From positions 1 to 64,000 of the forward strand of contig PKDQ01000007.1 of NCBI GenBank assembly GCA_002862645.1: a stretch of DNA of 64,000 bases, read 5' to 3'. Shown one piece after another: positions 49,261-58,183 of the stretch. Within the stretch, counting starts at the first letter, position 1; the number at the start of each line of letters is the position of its first letter. The position numbers and the translations under genes are program-made. Origin of the DNA: Flavobacteriaceae bacterium. Lineage in GTDB: Bacteria > Bacteroidota > Bacteroidia > Flavobacteriales > Flavobacteriaceae. The notes beneath the pieces were generated by a model. It worked only from the letters and a program-made list of their open reading frames with translations. It made no database searches and was not told where the DNA came from.

Positions 49261-49268
49261 CAAAAATA
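49261..49268 (-). promoter_or_regulatory. guaA: -7 box (TATTTTTG) 3 bases before the guaA ATG
   Basis: Exact TAnnTTTG match; transcription from it would start at or next to the ATG. No -33 TTTG at the ideal spacing. Confidence 0.35.
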
Positions 49269-49326
49269 CAACTAAACTTCAATGAAGCAGAACCGCTTAT
49301 CAATAGTTTTTAACAGGTTATGGGTA

Positions 49327-50931
49327 TCATATTTGAATGATTGCCAAACCATTTGATGCGTTAGACAAAGTCGCTTTTAATTCATTTGTGAAATTGGCCA
49401 AGCCAGCATCTAAAACAAAAGCAGAAAAATGTGCTGTTCGCTCCTGCAATCTGTCGTTTGGAAATAAATCGTTTCGAATGTCAGTGGCACGCACCACTTC
49501 GTCTTGCAGTTTTTTTCGTTGTGCCTTTAAGAGGCGGTTTTCGAGTTTATCCAAACCCTTGAGCTGCTTTTTCTCCTGTGCCTCAACTGCTCCCAAAAAG
49601 GATTTATCCGTCAGTGAGGCCAAGTGATAAAAGGCCTTAAAGTTGTCTTTAAGCAATTCACGCTGGGAAGAAAAATCGATGTCGATATCACTAATTTGAC
49701 GTACACGCTTGTTGATAAAAGCCGCTGTTGGCAAAAATAAGTCGGCTATGGGCAGATGTAGCTTATTGCATTTTTTGACTTGTTTTTTAGACATCAACAA
49801 AACGGTATTACGGTGCTGCAGTAGTGGATATGGAATGTCAAATGCCTCAAAAGCAGTTTTTAGCTGAAGCCAATAGGCCAACTCACCTCCACCGCCAACA
49901 TAGGCAATATTGGGCAACACACACTCCTGGTACAAGGGACGCATAAGTGCGTTAGGAGAAAAGCGTTCTGGGTACTTTTGAATTTCTTCACACAAACTTT
50001 GGAGGGTCCATGCATCAGGATTTTCTGTAGTACCAAAGTCTTCTTCATCTTTTGTAATACGCAAGCGCTTGTTGTCAAACAGGTAAAAAACATTGATTGC
50101 TCTTGGATTGACCTGGGGCTTAAAACCCTTGATTGACTTTTTTAAGGAGTTATTGGTTTTGTGTACCGCCGTTTGGGTAATGTTTTTGCTTACCTCAGCC
50201 TGAAGCACTGGAGCAAACAACGATTTCAAGGCCGTATCGTCACCATCAATCACTACGATACCATGTGCCCCAAAAAGCTGATGTACCAATCGTCGTGTTG
50301 CATTGGCCAGAGTGTCTTCTTGCAGGTAGCATTCAGAAAATAGGGCTAGCAATTCTTTTCCTTGGTCAGTGCCAGTACAGTAGGGAGTTAACGTCTTTAA
50401 AACAGTCTCTAGACCCGTTGTAGACATACGCCCCACAGCGCCAGAGGCAGTTGCCTCCCACCTTATTTTTTGTTCGCCCAAAAAGAAGTGATTTATTTCT
50501 TCAAAATCGTGATCTTCAGAAGCCATCCAAAATACAGGCACATATTGGTGCTTGTTATCTGCATCTTGAATACGTGCTGCCAAATTGATGACATCCAAAA
50601 TCTTATACCAAAAATACAAGGGACCAGTGAAGATATTCAACTGATGCCCCGTGGTTATTGTGACTGCGTTGGGTGCTAACAATGCATCTATTTGTGTGCA
50701 TGTTTTCGCATCAGGATCAAGGTGTTTATATTGCTTGTGCAACAAGTTAACCAATGTGTTTCGTTTGGATTGGTCAAATGAAGCAGCCCTTTTGGATGCA
50801 GCTCGAGTAGCTGCTGGAATTGAAACCAACCCGTTATGAAAGGGGTTTAAGGAAGAGTCGTTTTGCAACAATTGCTGCATCAAGGGCGAATAAACCCCTT
50901 TATGATATCCCAACGACTCGATTAGCTTCAT
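49327..50931 (-). CDS. bshC: Bacillithiol biosynthesis cysteine-adding enzyme BshC
   Basis: 534 residues. Adds cysteine to glucosaminyl-malate, the last step of bacillithiol synthesis, the low-molecular-weight thiol used instead of glutathione by many Firmicutes and Bacteroidota. Family blocks: ITTGHQLNIFTGPLYFWYKI, VPVFWMASEDHDFEEINHF, and a coiled-coil C-terminus (LDKLENRLLKAQRKKLQDEV). A TAnnTTTG box (50936-50943) ends 4 bases before the ATG. bshA and bshB are not in the window. Confidence 0.96.
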   Translation of the reverse strand: MKLIESLGYHKGVYSPLMQQLLQNDSSLNPFHNGLVSIPAATRAASKRAASFDQSKRNTLVNLLHKQYKHLDPDAKTCTQIDALLAPNAVTITTGHQLNIFTGPLYFWYKILDVINLAARIQDADNKHQYVPVFWMASEDHDFEEINHFFLGEQKIRWEATASGAVGRMSTTGLETVLKTLTPYCTGTDQGKELLALFSECYLQEDTLANATRRLVHQLFGAHGIVVIDGDDTALKSLFAPVLQAEVSKNITQTAVHKTNNSLKKSIKGFKPQVNPRAINVFYLFDNKRLRITKDEEDFGTTENPDAWTLQSLCEEIQKYPERFSPNALMRPLYQECVLPNIAYVGGGGELAYWLQLKTAFEAFDIPYPLLQHRNTVLLMSKKQVKKCNKLHLPIADLFLPTAAFINKRVRQISDIDIDFSSQRELLKDNFKAFYHLASLTDKSFLGAVEAQEKKQLKGLDKLENRLLKAQRKKLQDEVVRATDIRNDLFPNDRLQERTAHFSAFVLDAGLANFTNELKATLSNASNGLAIIQI

Positions 50932-50935
50932 AAGA

Positions 50936-50943
50936 CAAAAGTA
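50936..50943 (-). promoter_or_regulatory. bshC: -7 box (TACTTTTG) 4 bases before the bshC ATG
   Basis: Exact TAnnTTTG match in the 26-base gap after rimO. The spacing predicts a leaderless or nearly leaderless transcript. No clear -33 TTTG. Confidence 0.4.
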
Positions 50944-50957
50944 GTTAATGTAAGAAA

Positions 50958-52262
50958 CTATTGTGCAGGAACCGCCTCTAAGTCAAAGTCTTGTGCGGCT
51001 GTTATGGTTAGATTAGCAAAATCTCCAACCTTGAGGTAGTGTTCGCGGGCATCTACCCAAACTTCGTTATCCACATCTGGCGAATCAAACTCTGTACGAC
51101 CAACAAAACGATTCCCTTCTTTTCTATCGATAACACAACGCAAGGTTTTGCCCACCAAGGCTTGATTTTTTTCCCAAGAAATATGGGACTGTATTTCCAT
51201 CAATTCGTTAACACGAGCTTGTTTTACTTCAGCAGGCACATCATCTACCAACGTATGGGCGTGAGTGTTCTCTTCATGACTGTACTGAAAACAACCCAAG
51301 CGCTCAAAGCGCATTTCCTTTACCCATGTCTTAAGCAATTCAAAATCTGCTTCCGTTTCACCCGGATAACCTAAAATAAGCGAGGTGCGAATGGCCATTT
51401 CTGGTACTACAGCCCTAAAACGCTGGAGTAAAGCCGTTGTTTTCTCTTGTGTTGTTCCACGACGCATAGACTTCAAAAGATGATCTGAAATGTGCTGTAA
51501 TGGAATATCGATATAGGAACATACTTTGGGCTCCGTTGCAATAACCTCCAATACATCTTCTGGAAATCCTGATGGAAAGGCATAGTGTAAGCGAATCCAT
51601 TCGATGCCATCAACTGCTGTTATTGCACGCAATAAATCCGCCAAACGACGTTTTTTATAAAGGTCTAGCCCATAATAGGTGGAGTCTTGAGCGATAATGA
51701 TCAACTCCTTTACCCCATTTATAGCAAGACCTTGAGCTTCTTTAACCAAATCTTCAATAGGCTTTGAGCGATGCGCTCCACGCATAAGGGGAATGGCACA
51801 AAACGAACAAGGTCGGTCGCAACCTTCTGATATTTTGAGGTAGGCGTAGTTTTTTGGTGTTGTGGTGAGGCGTTCACCCAATAATTCATGGCGGTAATCT
51901 GCTCCTAGTGCCTTTAGCAAAAGGGGTAAGTCGGTTGTGCCAAAATAGTCATCTACATCTGGAATTTCAGCCTCCAAATCATCTTTGTAGCGCTCACTTA
52001 AACAACCCGTAACAAAGAGCTTATCGATTTGCCCTGTTTGTTTTTGCTCGGCAAAAGACAATATGGTATTAACCGATTCTTCTTTAGCATTATCAATAAA
52101 ACCGCAAGTATTTACAACAACAATATTGCCTTGTCGTTCATGTACTACGTCTTTACCACTTGCTTTGAGTTGGCCCATAAGCACCTCGGAGTCATAAATG
52201 TTTTTAGAACACCCTAGAGTAACGACATTTATTTTATTTCTTTTGATTGATTTTGTCCGCAT
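50958..52262 (-). CDS. rimO: Ribosomal protein S12 methylthiotransferase RimO
   Basis: About 434 residues from ATG 52262, 1 base after the amidase stop. Radical-SAM enzyme adding a methylthio group to an Asp of S12. Order: UPF0004 domain (VVTLGCSKNIYDSEVLMGQL, binding an auxiliary cluster), radical SAM motif SEGCDRPCSFCAIPLMRG (CxxxCxxC), ALTSILGYPGETEADFE-type core (here RTSLILGYPGETEADF) and a C-terminal TRAM domain. It lies in the minus-strand run ftsY-amidase-rimO. Confidence 0.97.
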   Translation of the reverse strand: MRTKSIKRNKINVVTLGCSKNIYDSEVLMGQLKASGKDVVHERQGNIVVVNTCGFIDNAKEESVNTILSFAEQKQTGQIDKLFVTGCLSERYKDDLEAEIPDVDDYFGTTDLPLLLKALGADYRHELLGERLTTTPKNYAYLKISEGCDRPCSFCAIPLMRGAHRSKPIEDLVKEAQGLAINGVKELIIIAQDSTYYGLDLYKKRRLADLLRAITAVDGIEWIRLHYAFPSGFPEDVLEVIATEPKVCSYIDIPLQHISDHLLKSMRRGTTQEKTTALLQRFRAVVPEMAIRTSLILGYPGETEADFELLKTWVKEMRFERLGCFQYSHEENTHAHTLVDDVPAEVKQARVNELMEIQSHISWEKNQALVGKTLRCVIDRKEGNRFVGRTEFDSPDVDNEVWVDAREHYLKVGDFANLTITAAQDFDLEAVPAQ

Positions 52263-52263
52263 A

Positions 52264-53904
52264 TTATTGGTACCCTTCTGGTGATTTTCTATAATTGGAA
52301 ATACGTTCATAAGCAGCGCCTAACTTCAAGAGTTTTACCTCACTGAAAGATGGTGCCATAAATGTAAGGTTAGTAGGCTCTCCATCATCAGCATAGCCCA
52401 TAGGAATGGTTAAACACGGGTAAAATGCAATAGCAGCGTGACCAGCGTAATAATTATTCTTACTAAGTATGGCATCGAGCTGGTATTTAGCAATGGGATC
52501 TTGAAAAAAGCCTAAAGCAGCTGTGTTTAGCTCTGAAATGGTTGTTTGTAAACCTTCTTTCGTAATGCTGTCGGCAATAACACCGTCTAGGCGTTTTTGG
52601 GAATAGGGCATATAAAGCAGGCTGTCTTGCTTATTAAAATCAATAATTGCTGTCACATCTATAGTTTCAAAATCTGCAGTTGACGCGTTTTTAAAATACG
52701 CCGGGATGTCTCGCCTCATGTCGCCATTAAGAATTGATGTGAAACCAGTAAGCGCAATTTTTTTTGGAGTAAACTCAATTACCTCTGCACCCGCAGCTCT
52801 TAAGTCTTCAACCGCATTTCGATAAAGAGAGTCTGCCGCTAAAATATTGGTCATGGCACCAAGTCGCATTCCAGAAAGTGAAGGCTCAACATAGCTGTCT
52901 AGAATAGCTGTTAAACGCGGTGCGCGCAATGTAATCTTGTCTTGCGGATCAGGCGCTGCAATAGCGTCTAACAATATGGCAGTATCTGCGATGCTTTTGG
53001 TCATAGGTCCAGAAGTGTCTAAGGTGCTAGATATAGGCACTATTCCCGTTCGGCTAACAAAACCAATAGTGGGTTTTAGCCCTACAACAGCATTTTGGCT
53101 AGATGGAGATAATATAGAGCCTGATGTTTCTGAACCTAAGGCGGCTACAGCATAATTTGCAGCCACGGCCACGGCACTGCCTGAACTTGAACCTCCTGTT
53201 TCAAAAATTCTTCTGCCATAGGGATTTAGGGTCTGGCCGCCAACAGCACTGTAACCAACAGGACAACCGTCGCAGAAATAATACGCCCATTCACTCAGAT
53301 TTACTTTTCCTAAAATCAATGCGCCTTTGTTTTTCAGTTGTTTTACAACAAAAGCATCTTCGTCGGGGACATGATTTTCTAAAATTGCAGCCCCAGCGGT
53401 GGTAGGCATATTTGCGGTATTAATATTGTCTTTCAGTAAAATAGGCATTCCATAGATGGGATGCATATCCGCAGCGGTTTGCCTGTCCTTTTGCTTGGCC
53501 TCATTAATAATATTGGGGTTAAGGGCTAGAACAGCGTGCAAGGTGGTTTGGGGATTAGACTCTAGAAGCCGGATACGATATAAATAGAACTTAACTAAGC
53601 TTTCGTAAGACAACTTTCCGCTGACTATATGACGCTGTAGTGTTGGAATATCTTGCTCAATAATCAGCGGTTTTAAAGCGTCATAGGTAGTGTCAAAACC
53701 ACGTAATTCCTTTTCAAATGGCGCCCACATAGCATCTTTGTCTAAAAACGTAGACTGAATGAGCTTGTAGCGCATTCTCGCAATTTCGTGATCGGCATTT
53801 TGTGCCAGTTCAGTAGACTCGTCATATGGTTGCCAATATTCACGTGAGGCAGTAGTACAAGAGAATACCAACAGCACAAACACTACGCTTAACATTGTTT
53901 TCAT
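52264..53904 (-). CDS. Amidase signature family hydrolase, lipoprotein
   Basis: 546 residues. A lipoprotein signal (MLSVVFVLLVFSCTT) precedes the amidase-signature domain. The Ser-cisSer-Lys triad is predicted at Lys158 (PILLKDNIN), Ser239 (FETGGSSSGSAVAVAANYA) and Ser263 (GSETSGSILSPS); the two Ser are 24 apart, as in FAAH. It overlaps ftsY by 4 bases and precedes rimO by 1 base. Being exported, it is unlikely to be the GatA transamidation subunit; substrates could be peptides, amides or cell-wall fragments. Confidence 0.92.
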   Translation of the reverse strand: MKTMLSVVFVLLVFSCTTASREYWQPYDESTELAQNADHEIARMRYKLIQSTFLDKDAMWAPFEKELRGFDTTYDALKPLIIEQDIPTLQRHIVSGKLSYESLVKFYLYRIRLLESNPQTTLHAVLALNPNIINEAKQKDRQTAADMHPIYGMPILLKDNINTANMPTTAGAAILENHVPDEDAFVVKQLKNKGALILGKVNLSEWAYYFCDGCPVGYSAVGGQTLNPYGRRIFETGGSSSGSAVAVAANYAVAALGSETSGSILSPSSQNAVVGLKPTIGFVSRTGIVPISSTLDTSGPMTKSIADTAILLDAIAAPDPQDKITLRAPRLTAILDSYVEPSLSGMRLGAMTNILAADSLYRNAVEDLRAAGAEVIEFTPKKIALTGFTSILNGDMRRDIPAYFKNASTADFETIDVTAIIDFNKQDSLLYMPYSQKRLDGVIADSITKEGLQTTISELNTAALGFFQDPIAKYQLDAILSKNNYYAGHAAIAFYPCLTIPMGYADDGEPTNLTFMAPSFSEVKLLKLGAAYERISNYRKSPEGYQ

Positions 53905-54836
53905 GGACTCGTTTTTTGAAATAGTGAATCTAAAAATGCTTTAGTTTCAAATGGAATTAAGTCATCTATACCTTCCCCCACACCAATGTAGCGAATGGGT
54001 ACTTCAAGCTCATCAGAAATGCCAATTACAACTCCACCTTTTGCAGTGCCATCTAACTTGGTTAGTATAAGCCCAGAGATCGCTGTTGCTTGTGCAAATA
54101 ACTTAACCTGCATAAAGGCATTTTGCCCTGTACCGCCATCCAACACCAACAAGGTTTCTTGTGGTGCTTCTGGAATGATTTTTTTAACCACCCGTTCAAT
54201 TTTAGCCAATTCTTGCATCAAGTTGGTATTGTTGTGCAACCGTCCAGCAGTGTCGACAAACAGTACATCTACCTGTTCTTTCATGGCGCGTTCAACAGCT
54301 GCAAATGCCACAGAAGCAGGATCACTACCTTCTTGCAAACTAACAAAGGGAACTTGAGCTCTTTCGGACCAAAGTCGCAATTGATCAATAGCGCCTGCAC
54401 GAAAGGTATCTGCAGCAGCCAGCATTACTTTTTTACCTTGTTGTTTGTATTGATGGGCCAACTTACCTACAGTAGTTGTCTTGCCTGCGCCGTTAACACC
54501 AACAACCAATATAACCTGCAAGCCCTCCTGATCGGTTGAAAGCGATGGGTTGTTATCGGTAACCAAGGTATATATCTCATCATAAAGCAGCTGATCCAAC
54601 TCTTCCGCTTTTATGAATTTATCTTTAGCTACGCGTTGTTCTAAACGGTCTATGATTTTTTCAGTAGTGGCTACCCCTACGTCGGAGGTAATAAGTATTT
54701 CTTCAAGTGCTTCTAAAAAATCGGCATCTACCCTACTTTTTCCGAGCACTACTTTTTTAAGTCGTTCTGTCCAAGCTTTTTTTGTTGCCGACAAACCGGA
54801 TTGAAGTTTCTTAGATGATTTTGAAAAAAGCCCCAT
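53901..54836 (-). CDS. ftsY: Signal recognition particle receptor FtsY
   Basis: 311 residues, NG domain only, without the long acidic A domain seen in some Gram-negatives. GTPase motifs: VVGVNGAGKTTTVGKLAHQ (G1), DTFRAGAIDQL (G2), VDTAGRLHNN (G3), TKLDGTAKGG (G4). It docks SRP-ribosome complexes at the inner membrane. A TACCTTTA box (54841-54848) ends 4 bases before the ATG; a terminator of the ribosomal-protein operon lies just upstream. Confidence 0.98.
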   Translation of the reverse strand: MGLFSKSSKKLQSGLSATKKAWTERLKKVVLGKSRVDADFLEALEEILITSDVGVATTEKIIDRLEQRVAKDKFIKAEELDQLLYDEIYTLVTDNNPSLSTDQEGLQVILVVGVNGAGKTTTVGKLAHQYKQQGKKVMLAAADTFRAGAIDQLRLWSERAQVPFVSLQEGSDPASVAFAAVERAMKEQVDVLFVDTAGRLHNNTNLMQELAKIERVVKKIIPEAPQETLLVLDGGTGQNAFMQVKLFAQATAISGLILTKLDGTAKGGVVIGISDELEVPIRYIGVGEGIDDLIPFETKAFLDSLFQKTSP

Positions 54837-54862
54837 GGGTTAAAGGTACGTTTTGAGAATAA

Positions 54863-54888
54863 AAAAAGCCACAATATTGTGGCTTTTT
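54863..54888 (-). terminator. Terminator after the rpmB-rpmG-DUF4295 operon
   Basis: Inverted repeat AAAAAGCCACAAT/ATTGTGGCTTTTT with T-runs on both strands, about 20 bases beyond the DUF4295 stop. It separates ftsY from the ribosomal-protein genes. Confidence 0.88.
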
Positions 54889-54908
54889 GATCGTTTATAT
54901 GATTGGTT

Positions 54909-55061
54909 TTACTTTATAGACAACCAGTCATTCACCAATTCAGGTGCTAAAATGGTTTCTACGTATGTATATGCGCCAGATTTTTCACTACGCACCATTT
55001 TAATGGCTTTCGTAAGACGCTTTGATTTTGTTTGTAAGGTTGCTACTGTTTTCTTAGCCAT
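54909..55061 (-). CDS. DUF4295 family small protein
   Basis: 50 residues, basic, reading MAKKTVATLQTKSKRLTKAI at the N-terminus and ending ELVNDWLSIK. This is the DUF4295 protein that follows rpmG in Bacteroidota. It starts 2 bases downstream of the rpmG stop. The composition (Lys/Arg-rich, start MAKK) suggests a ribosome-associated role, but none has been shown that I know of. Confidence 0.92.
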   Translation of the reverse strand: MAKKTVATLQTKSKRLTKAIKMVRSEKSGAYTYVETILAPELVNDWLSIK

Positions 55062-55063
55062 AA

Positions 55064-55246
55064 TTACTTAATTTCTTTGTGAACCGTCATACGCTTTAGA
55101 ATCGGGTTGAATTTTTTAATTTCAATACGATCTGGCGTGTTTTTTTTGTTTTTGGTGGTAATGTAGCGAGAAGTACCTGCAAGACCTGAGTCTTTGTGCT
55201 CTGTACATTCCAAAATAACTTGAACGCGATTTCCTTTTTTAGCCAT
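55064..55246 (-). CDS. rpmG: 50S ribosomal protein L33
   Basis: 60 residues: [20 protein letters not shown] at the N-terminus, [17 protein letters not shown] further on. It has ECTEHK in place of paired zinc-binding cysteines, so it is a C-minus form. It lies 8 bases after rpmB. Confidence 0.97.
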   Translation of the reverse strand: MAKKGNRVQVILECTEHKDSGLAGTSRYITTKNKKNTPDRIEIKKFNPILKRMTVHKEIK

Positions 55247-55254
55247 AACGTGCC

Positions 55255-55491
55255 TTATTTAATAAGTCCTTGTGCGCGAGCTTCTTTCAAAACAGCAGGA
55301 AGACCCTTTTTGTTAATGGTTTTAAGCGCCGAAGTTGAAAGCTTGAGTGTTATCCACTTGTCTTCTTCAACAAGGTAGAAACGCTTCTTGATAAGGTTAG
55401 CGCCAAACTTACGCTTAGTTTTATTCATGGCATGCGATACGTTATTCCCAACCATCGCCTTTTTGCCCGTTAATTCACATACTTTCGACAT
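55255..55491 (-). CDS. rpmB: 50S ribosomal protein L28
   Basis: 78 residues from the ATG at 55491; an upstream TTG would add eight residues that do not match L28. Reads [20 protein letters not shown], then [15 protein letters not shown]. First gene of the rpmB-rpmG-DUF4295 operon, with a promoter-like TTTT-N19-TAAATTTG upstream. Confidence 0.98.
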   Translation of the reverse strand: MSKVCELTGKKAMVGNNVSHAMNKTKRKFGANLIKKRFYLVEEDKWITLKLSTSALKTINKKGLPAVLKEARAQGLIK

Positions 55492-55512
55492 GATATTTTT
55501 TTTAACAGGGTG

Positions 55513-55543
55513 CAAATTTATGAAAATATGGTGTGTTAAAAAA
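55513..55543 (-). promoter_or_regulatory. Promoter of the rpmB operon
   Basis: On the minus strand a TTTT (55540-55543; consensus TTTG), 19 bases, then TAAATTTG (55513-55520), an exact -7 TAnnTTTG. It ends 21 bases before the rpmB ATG. Confidence 0.5.
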
Positions 55544-55558
55544 ATTTTTTGACTAAAG

Positions 55559-56803
55559 TTAAGATGCTATTTTATTATGTAACAACTCAAGCGCTTTATT
55601 TAATGTTTTACGCAAGTTACGCTCGCGGTGTTTCCCGAAGCAAAAAGTCTCAACATATTCGATTTTTGGAGCGATGATGGCAATGACCACGGTGCCAATT
55701 TCCACATCAGCATCGCCCTTAGTGGGGCCAAAATTTCCTGTGGTAGCAATGGCAACATCTGCTTCCGTTTGGCGAATGACTCCCCTTGCCATACTTAAAG
55801 CGACAGGCGCACTGACCACAGTAAAGCGTTCAATATCTTGTTTTGCTACACCTAACAGCAACTGTTTTACGTCAGTAGCATAACTCACTACCGAGCCCTT
55901 AAAAAAAGTTGAAGTCCCAGGATGCTGCGTAAACAAAGCGGCTAAAGCACCTCCAGTACAGCTTTCAGCAGTTGCCAATGTCCAGCCTTTTTGGTTCAGG
56001 GCTTTTCCAATTTGCATTTCAATGGGCAACTCGGCTTCAAAGCCCTTGATATAATCACCAATCAACGGATACAATTCGGTAAATAAGGCGTCAATTTCTT
56101 TGTGCAGCACGATCTCCTCTGTCCCACGTGCAGACAAACGCAAGCGCACCCTTCCAAGGTTGGGCAAATAGGCCAACTTAATGTGTTGAGGCAGGGCAGC
56201 TTCCCAATCGCTTATTTTTTCTGCAATGATGCTTTCGCCAAGCCCATAAGTCATCATGGTCTTGTGCACACGGGCAGGCAAGGAAAAAGTTGCTTTTATT
56301 AATGGAATCAATTTCTTCTGCACCAAATGTTTCATTTCAAAAGGAACTCCTGGAAGGGATACAAATACGGTTTTATCTTTTTGCATCCACATACCCATGG
56401 CAGTTCCATGTGCATTGAACAGTTGAGTGCAACTAGAAGGAAGCATGGCCTGCCCCCTGTTCAAATCATTTACGGGTACTTTTACATATTTTTCAAACAA
56501 CACGTCAATATGCGCCATCACTTCCGGATAAAAGACCAAGGAATCATCAAAATAAGTACATAAAGCATGTTTGGTAATATCGTCTTTGGTAGGACCAAGT
56601 CCGCCCGTCATAACCACTAAATCAACTTGGTCTTGAGCCGTTGTGAACGCGTTTAAAATAGCGTCTTTGTTATCGGAAATAGAATGTATTTGACGTACTT
56701 CAATTCCGATATTGTTCAGTGTTTTTCCGAGATAAGTAGCGTTGGTGTCCACTACTTGGCCAATGAGAATCTCGTCGCCGATGGTAATGATATCTGCACG
56801 CAT
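55559..56803 (-). CDS. cinA: CinA family nicotinamide-nucleotide amidase / competence-damage protein
   Basis: 414 residues. N-terminal MoaB-like domain ([40 protein letters not shown]), then the C-terminal amidase domain ([34 protein letters not shown]) that deamidates nicotinamide mononucleotide for NAD recycling. The two-domain form is the full CinA. It directly follows the FAH-family gene with no gap, the last of a minus-strand run from recR. Confidence 0.96.
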   Translation of the reverse strand: MRADIITIGDEILIGQVVDTNATYLGKTLNNIGIEVRQIHSISDNKDAILNAFTTAQDQVDLVVMTGGLGPTKDDITKHALCTYFDDSLVFYPEVMAHIDVLFEKYVKVPVNDLNRGQAMLPSSCTQLFNAHGTAMGMWMQKDKTVFVSLPGVPFEMKHLVQKKLIPLIKATFSLPARVHKTMMTYGLGESIIAEKISDWEAALPQHIKLAYLPNLGRVRLRLSARGTEEIVLHKEIDALFTELYPLIGDYIKGFEAELPIEMQIGKALNQKGWTLATAESCTGGALAALFTQHPGTSTFFKGSVVSYATDVKQLLLGVAKQDIERFTVVSAPVALSMARGVIRQTEADVAIATTGNFGPTKGDADVEIGTVVIAIIAPKIEYVETFCFGKHRERNLRKTLNKALELLHNKIAS

Positions 56804-57415
56804 CTATTTGACAATTAATGAAAGGGCCTTTTGACCGTATAAAAACCCCTCAAGACGGTCATTTTTATTGACCCGACTTACGCCGGCTGGAGTGCCTGTA
56901 AAGAGTATATCTCCAATTTTAAGCGTAAAATATTGAGACACATAGGCAATAATTTCATCAATACTCCAAAGCATAAGACTTGTGTCGGCTTCTTGCTCTA
57001 CCACATCATTTTTGCGAAGAGAAAAGGGAAGTTTACCCAGATCACCCAAAGCAGACTTATCAAACCATTTACCCACAAATGCCGATCCGTCAAAAGCCTT
57101 TGCTTTTTCCCAAGGAAGCCCTTTTGATTTGAGTTGTTGTTGAACATCACGGGCAGTAAAGTCTATACCCAAACCTATTTGGTCGTAATATTTATGTGCA
57201 AATTTCGTTTGAATGTGTTTTCCAATGCGATTGATGCGCACCAAAACTTCCACCTCATGATGCACCTCATTCGAAAATTCAGGTATAAAAAAAGGCAAGT
57301 TGGATTGTACTATTGCGGTATCGGGCTTGATAAAAATTACTGGCTCATCTGGACGAACATTATCTAGCTCATCTATATGATCTGCATAATTTCTGCCAAT
57401 ACATATAATCTTCAT
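56804..57415 (-). CDS. Fumarylacetoacetate hydrolase (FAH) family protein
   Basis: 203 residues, a short FAH form. It carries KIICIGRNYADHIDEL, the divalent-metal Glu region (VHHEVEVLVRINRIGKHI), TARDVQQQLKSKGLPWEKAK and GDILFTGTPAGVS, typical of small acylpyruvate hydrolase/oxaloacetate decarboxylase members. Exact substrate unknown. It overlaps the exonuclease gene by 4 bases and abuts cinA. Confidence 0.93.
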   Translation of the reverse strand: MKIICIGRNYADHIDELDNVRPDEPVIFIKPDTAIVQSNLPFFIPEFSNEVHHEVEVLVRINRIGKHIQTKFAHKYYDQIGLGIDFTARDVQQQLKSKGLPWEKAKAFDGSAFVGKWFDKSALGDLGKLPFSLRKNDVVEQEADTSLMLWSIDEIIAYVSQYFTLKIGDILFTGTPAGVSRVNKNDRLEGFLYGQKALSLIVK

Positions 57416-58182
57416 GCGTTGTTAAGGGTTTCTAAACGAATGGCCGTGAGTACTTTTTTAGTGTAGCGTGGGAAATCTGCGTTAAGTAACCAACTGAAAT
57501 AGCCGGGTTCACGTTCCAATACCTCAACCACTTTTTTCCCCTTGTGTTTTCCGAAATTAAAGGCAGCATCTCCATCCGCATCAACTATAACCAAGCCTGC
57601 GAAATCAACACTTTTTCTACGGGTAGAAAAGGCACTTAATTTGGAAATATTGTTTTCGAGATCGTCGTATTTTTCAATTTGTGCTTTCAATACTTCATAA
57701 GTCGCATTGGTATCGGCCTCAGCGCTATGGGCATTTTCTAAATCTTTACCACAATAAAATGTATAGGCAGCCGATAGGTTTCGCTTTTCCATTTTGTGAA
57801 AAATGGTTTGTACATCTACCGTTAGGTGCTTTTTGAAATCCACATCAATTTCAACGCGCAACATCTCCTCGGCTAACAATGGAATATCAAAGCGGTCGGA
57901 ATTAAATCCTGCCAAATCAGAGCCTTTTATCATACTGTAGATGTCTTTGCTCAACTGTTTAAACGTAGGTTCATTGGCTACTTTTTCATCTGTAATTCCA
58001 TGAACTGCTGTAGTTTCTGGGGGGATGGGCATCTCTGGATTTACGAGCCATGTTTTGGATACTTTATTGCCATTTGGAAAAACCTTTAAGATGGATATTT
58101 CCACAATGCGATCTTTAGCTACATTAACTCCTGTTGTCTCCAAGTCAAAAAAACACATAGGGCGTGTTAGCGAAAGTTCCAT
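57412..58182 (-). CDS. DnaQ-like 3'-5' exonuclease with DUF3820 tail
   Basis: About 256 residues from the ATG at 58182. The DEDDh exonuclease fold is clear: CFFDLETTGVNVAKDRIVEI (Asp-Glu of motif I), LAGFNSDRFDIPLLAEEM (motif II) and NAHSAEADTNATYEV (His-Asp of motif III). A C-terminal DUF3820-like module (NFGKHKGKKVVEVLEREPGY) follows. It is not certain whether it serves as replicative proofreading subunit or a stand-alone nuclease. It starts 1 base after the E2 stop. Confidence 0.93.
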   Translation of the reverse strand: MELSLTRPMCFFDLETTGVNVAKDRIVEISILKVFPNGNKVSKTWLVNPEMPIPPETTAVHGITDEKVANEPTFKQLSKDIYSMIKGSDLAGFNSDRFDIPLLAEEMLRVEIDVDFKKHLTVDVQTIFHKMEKRNLSAAYTFYCGKDLENAHSAEADTNATYEVLKAQIEKYDDLENNISKLSAFSTRRKSVDFAGLVIVDADGDAAFNFGKHKGKKVVEVLEREPGYFSWLLNADFPRYTKKVLTAIRLETLNNA

Positions 58183-58183
58183 A

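Noticed and set aside
52264-53904. Amidase as GatA subunit of the tRNA transamidation complex
   Set aside because: It has a lipoprotein signal and an N-terminal extension; GatB/GatC are not adjacent.
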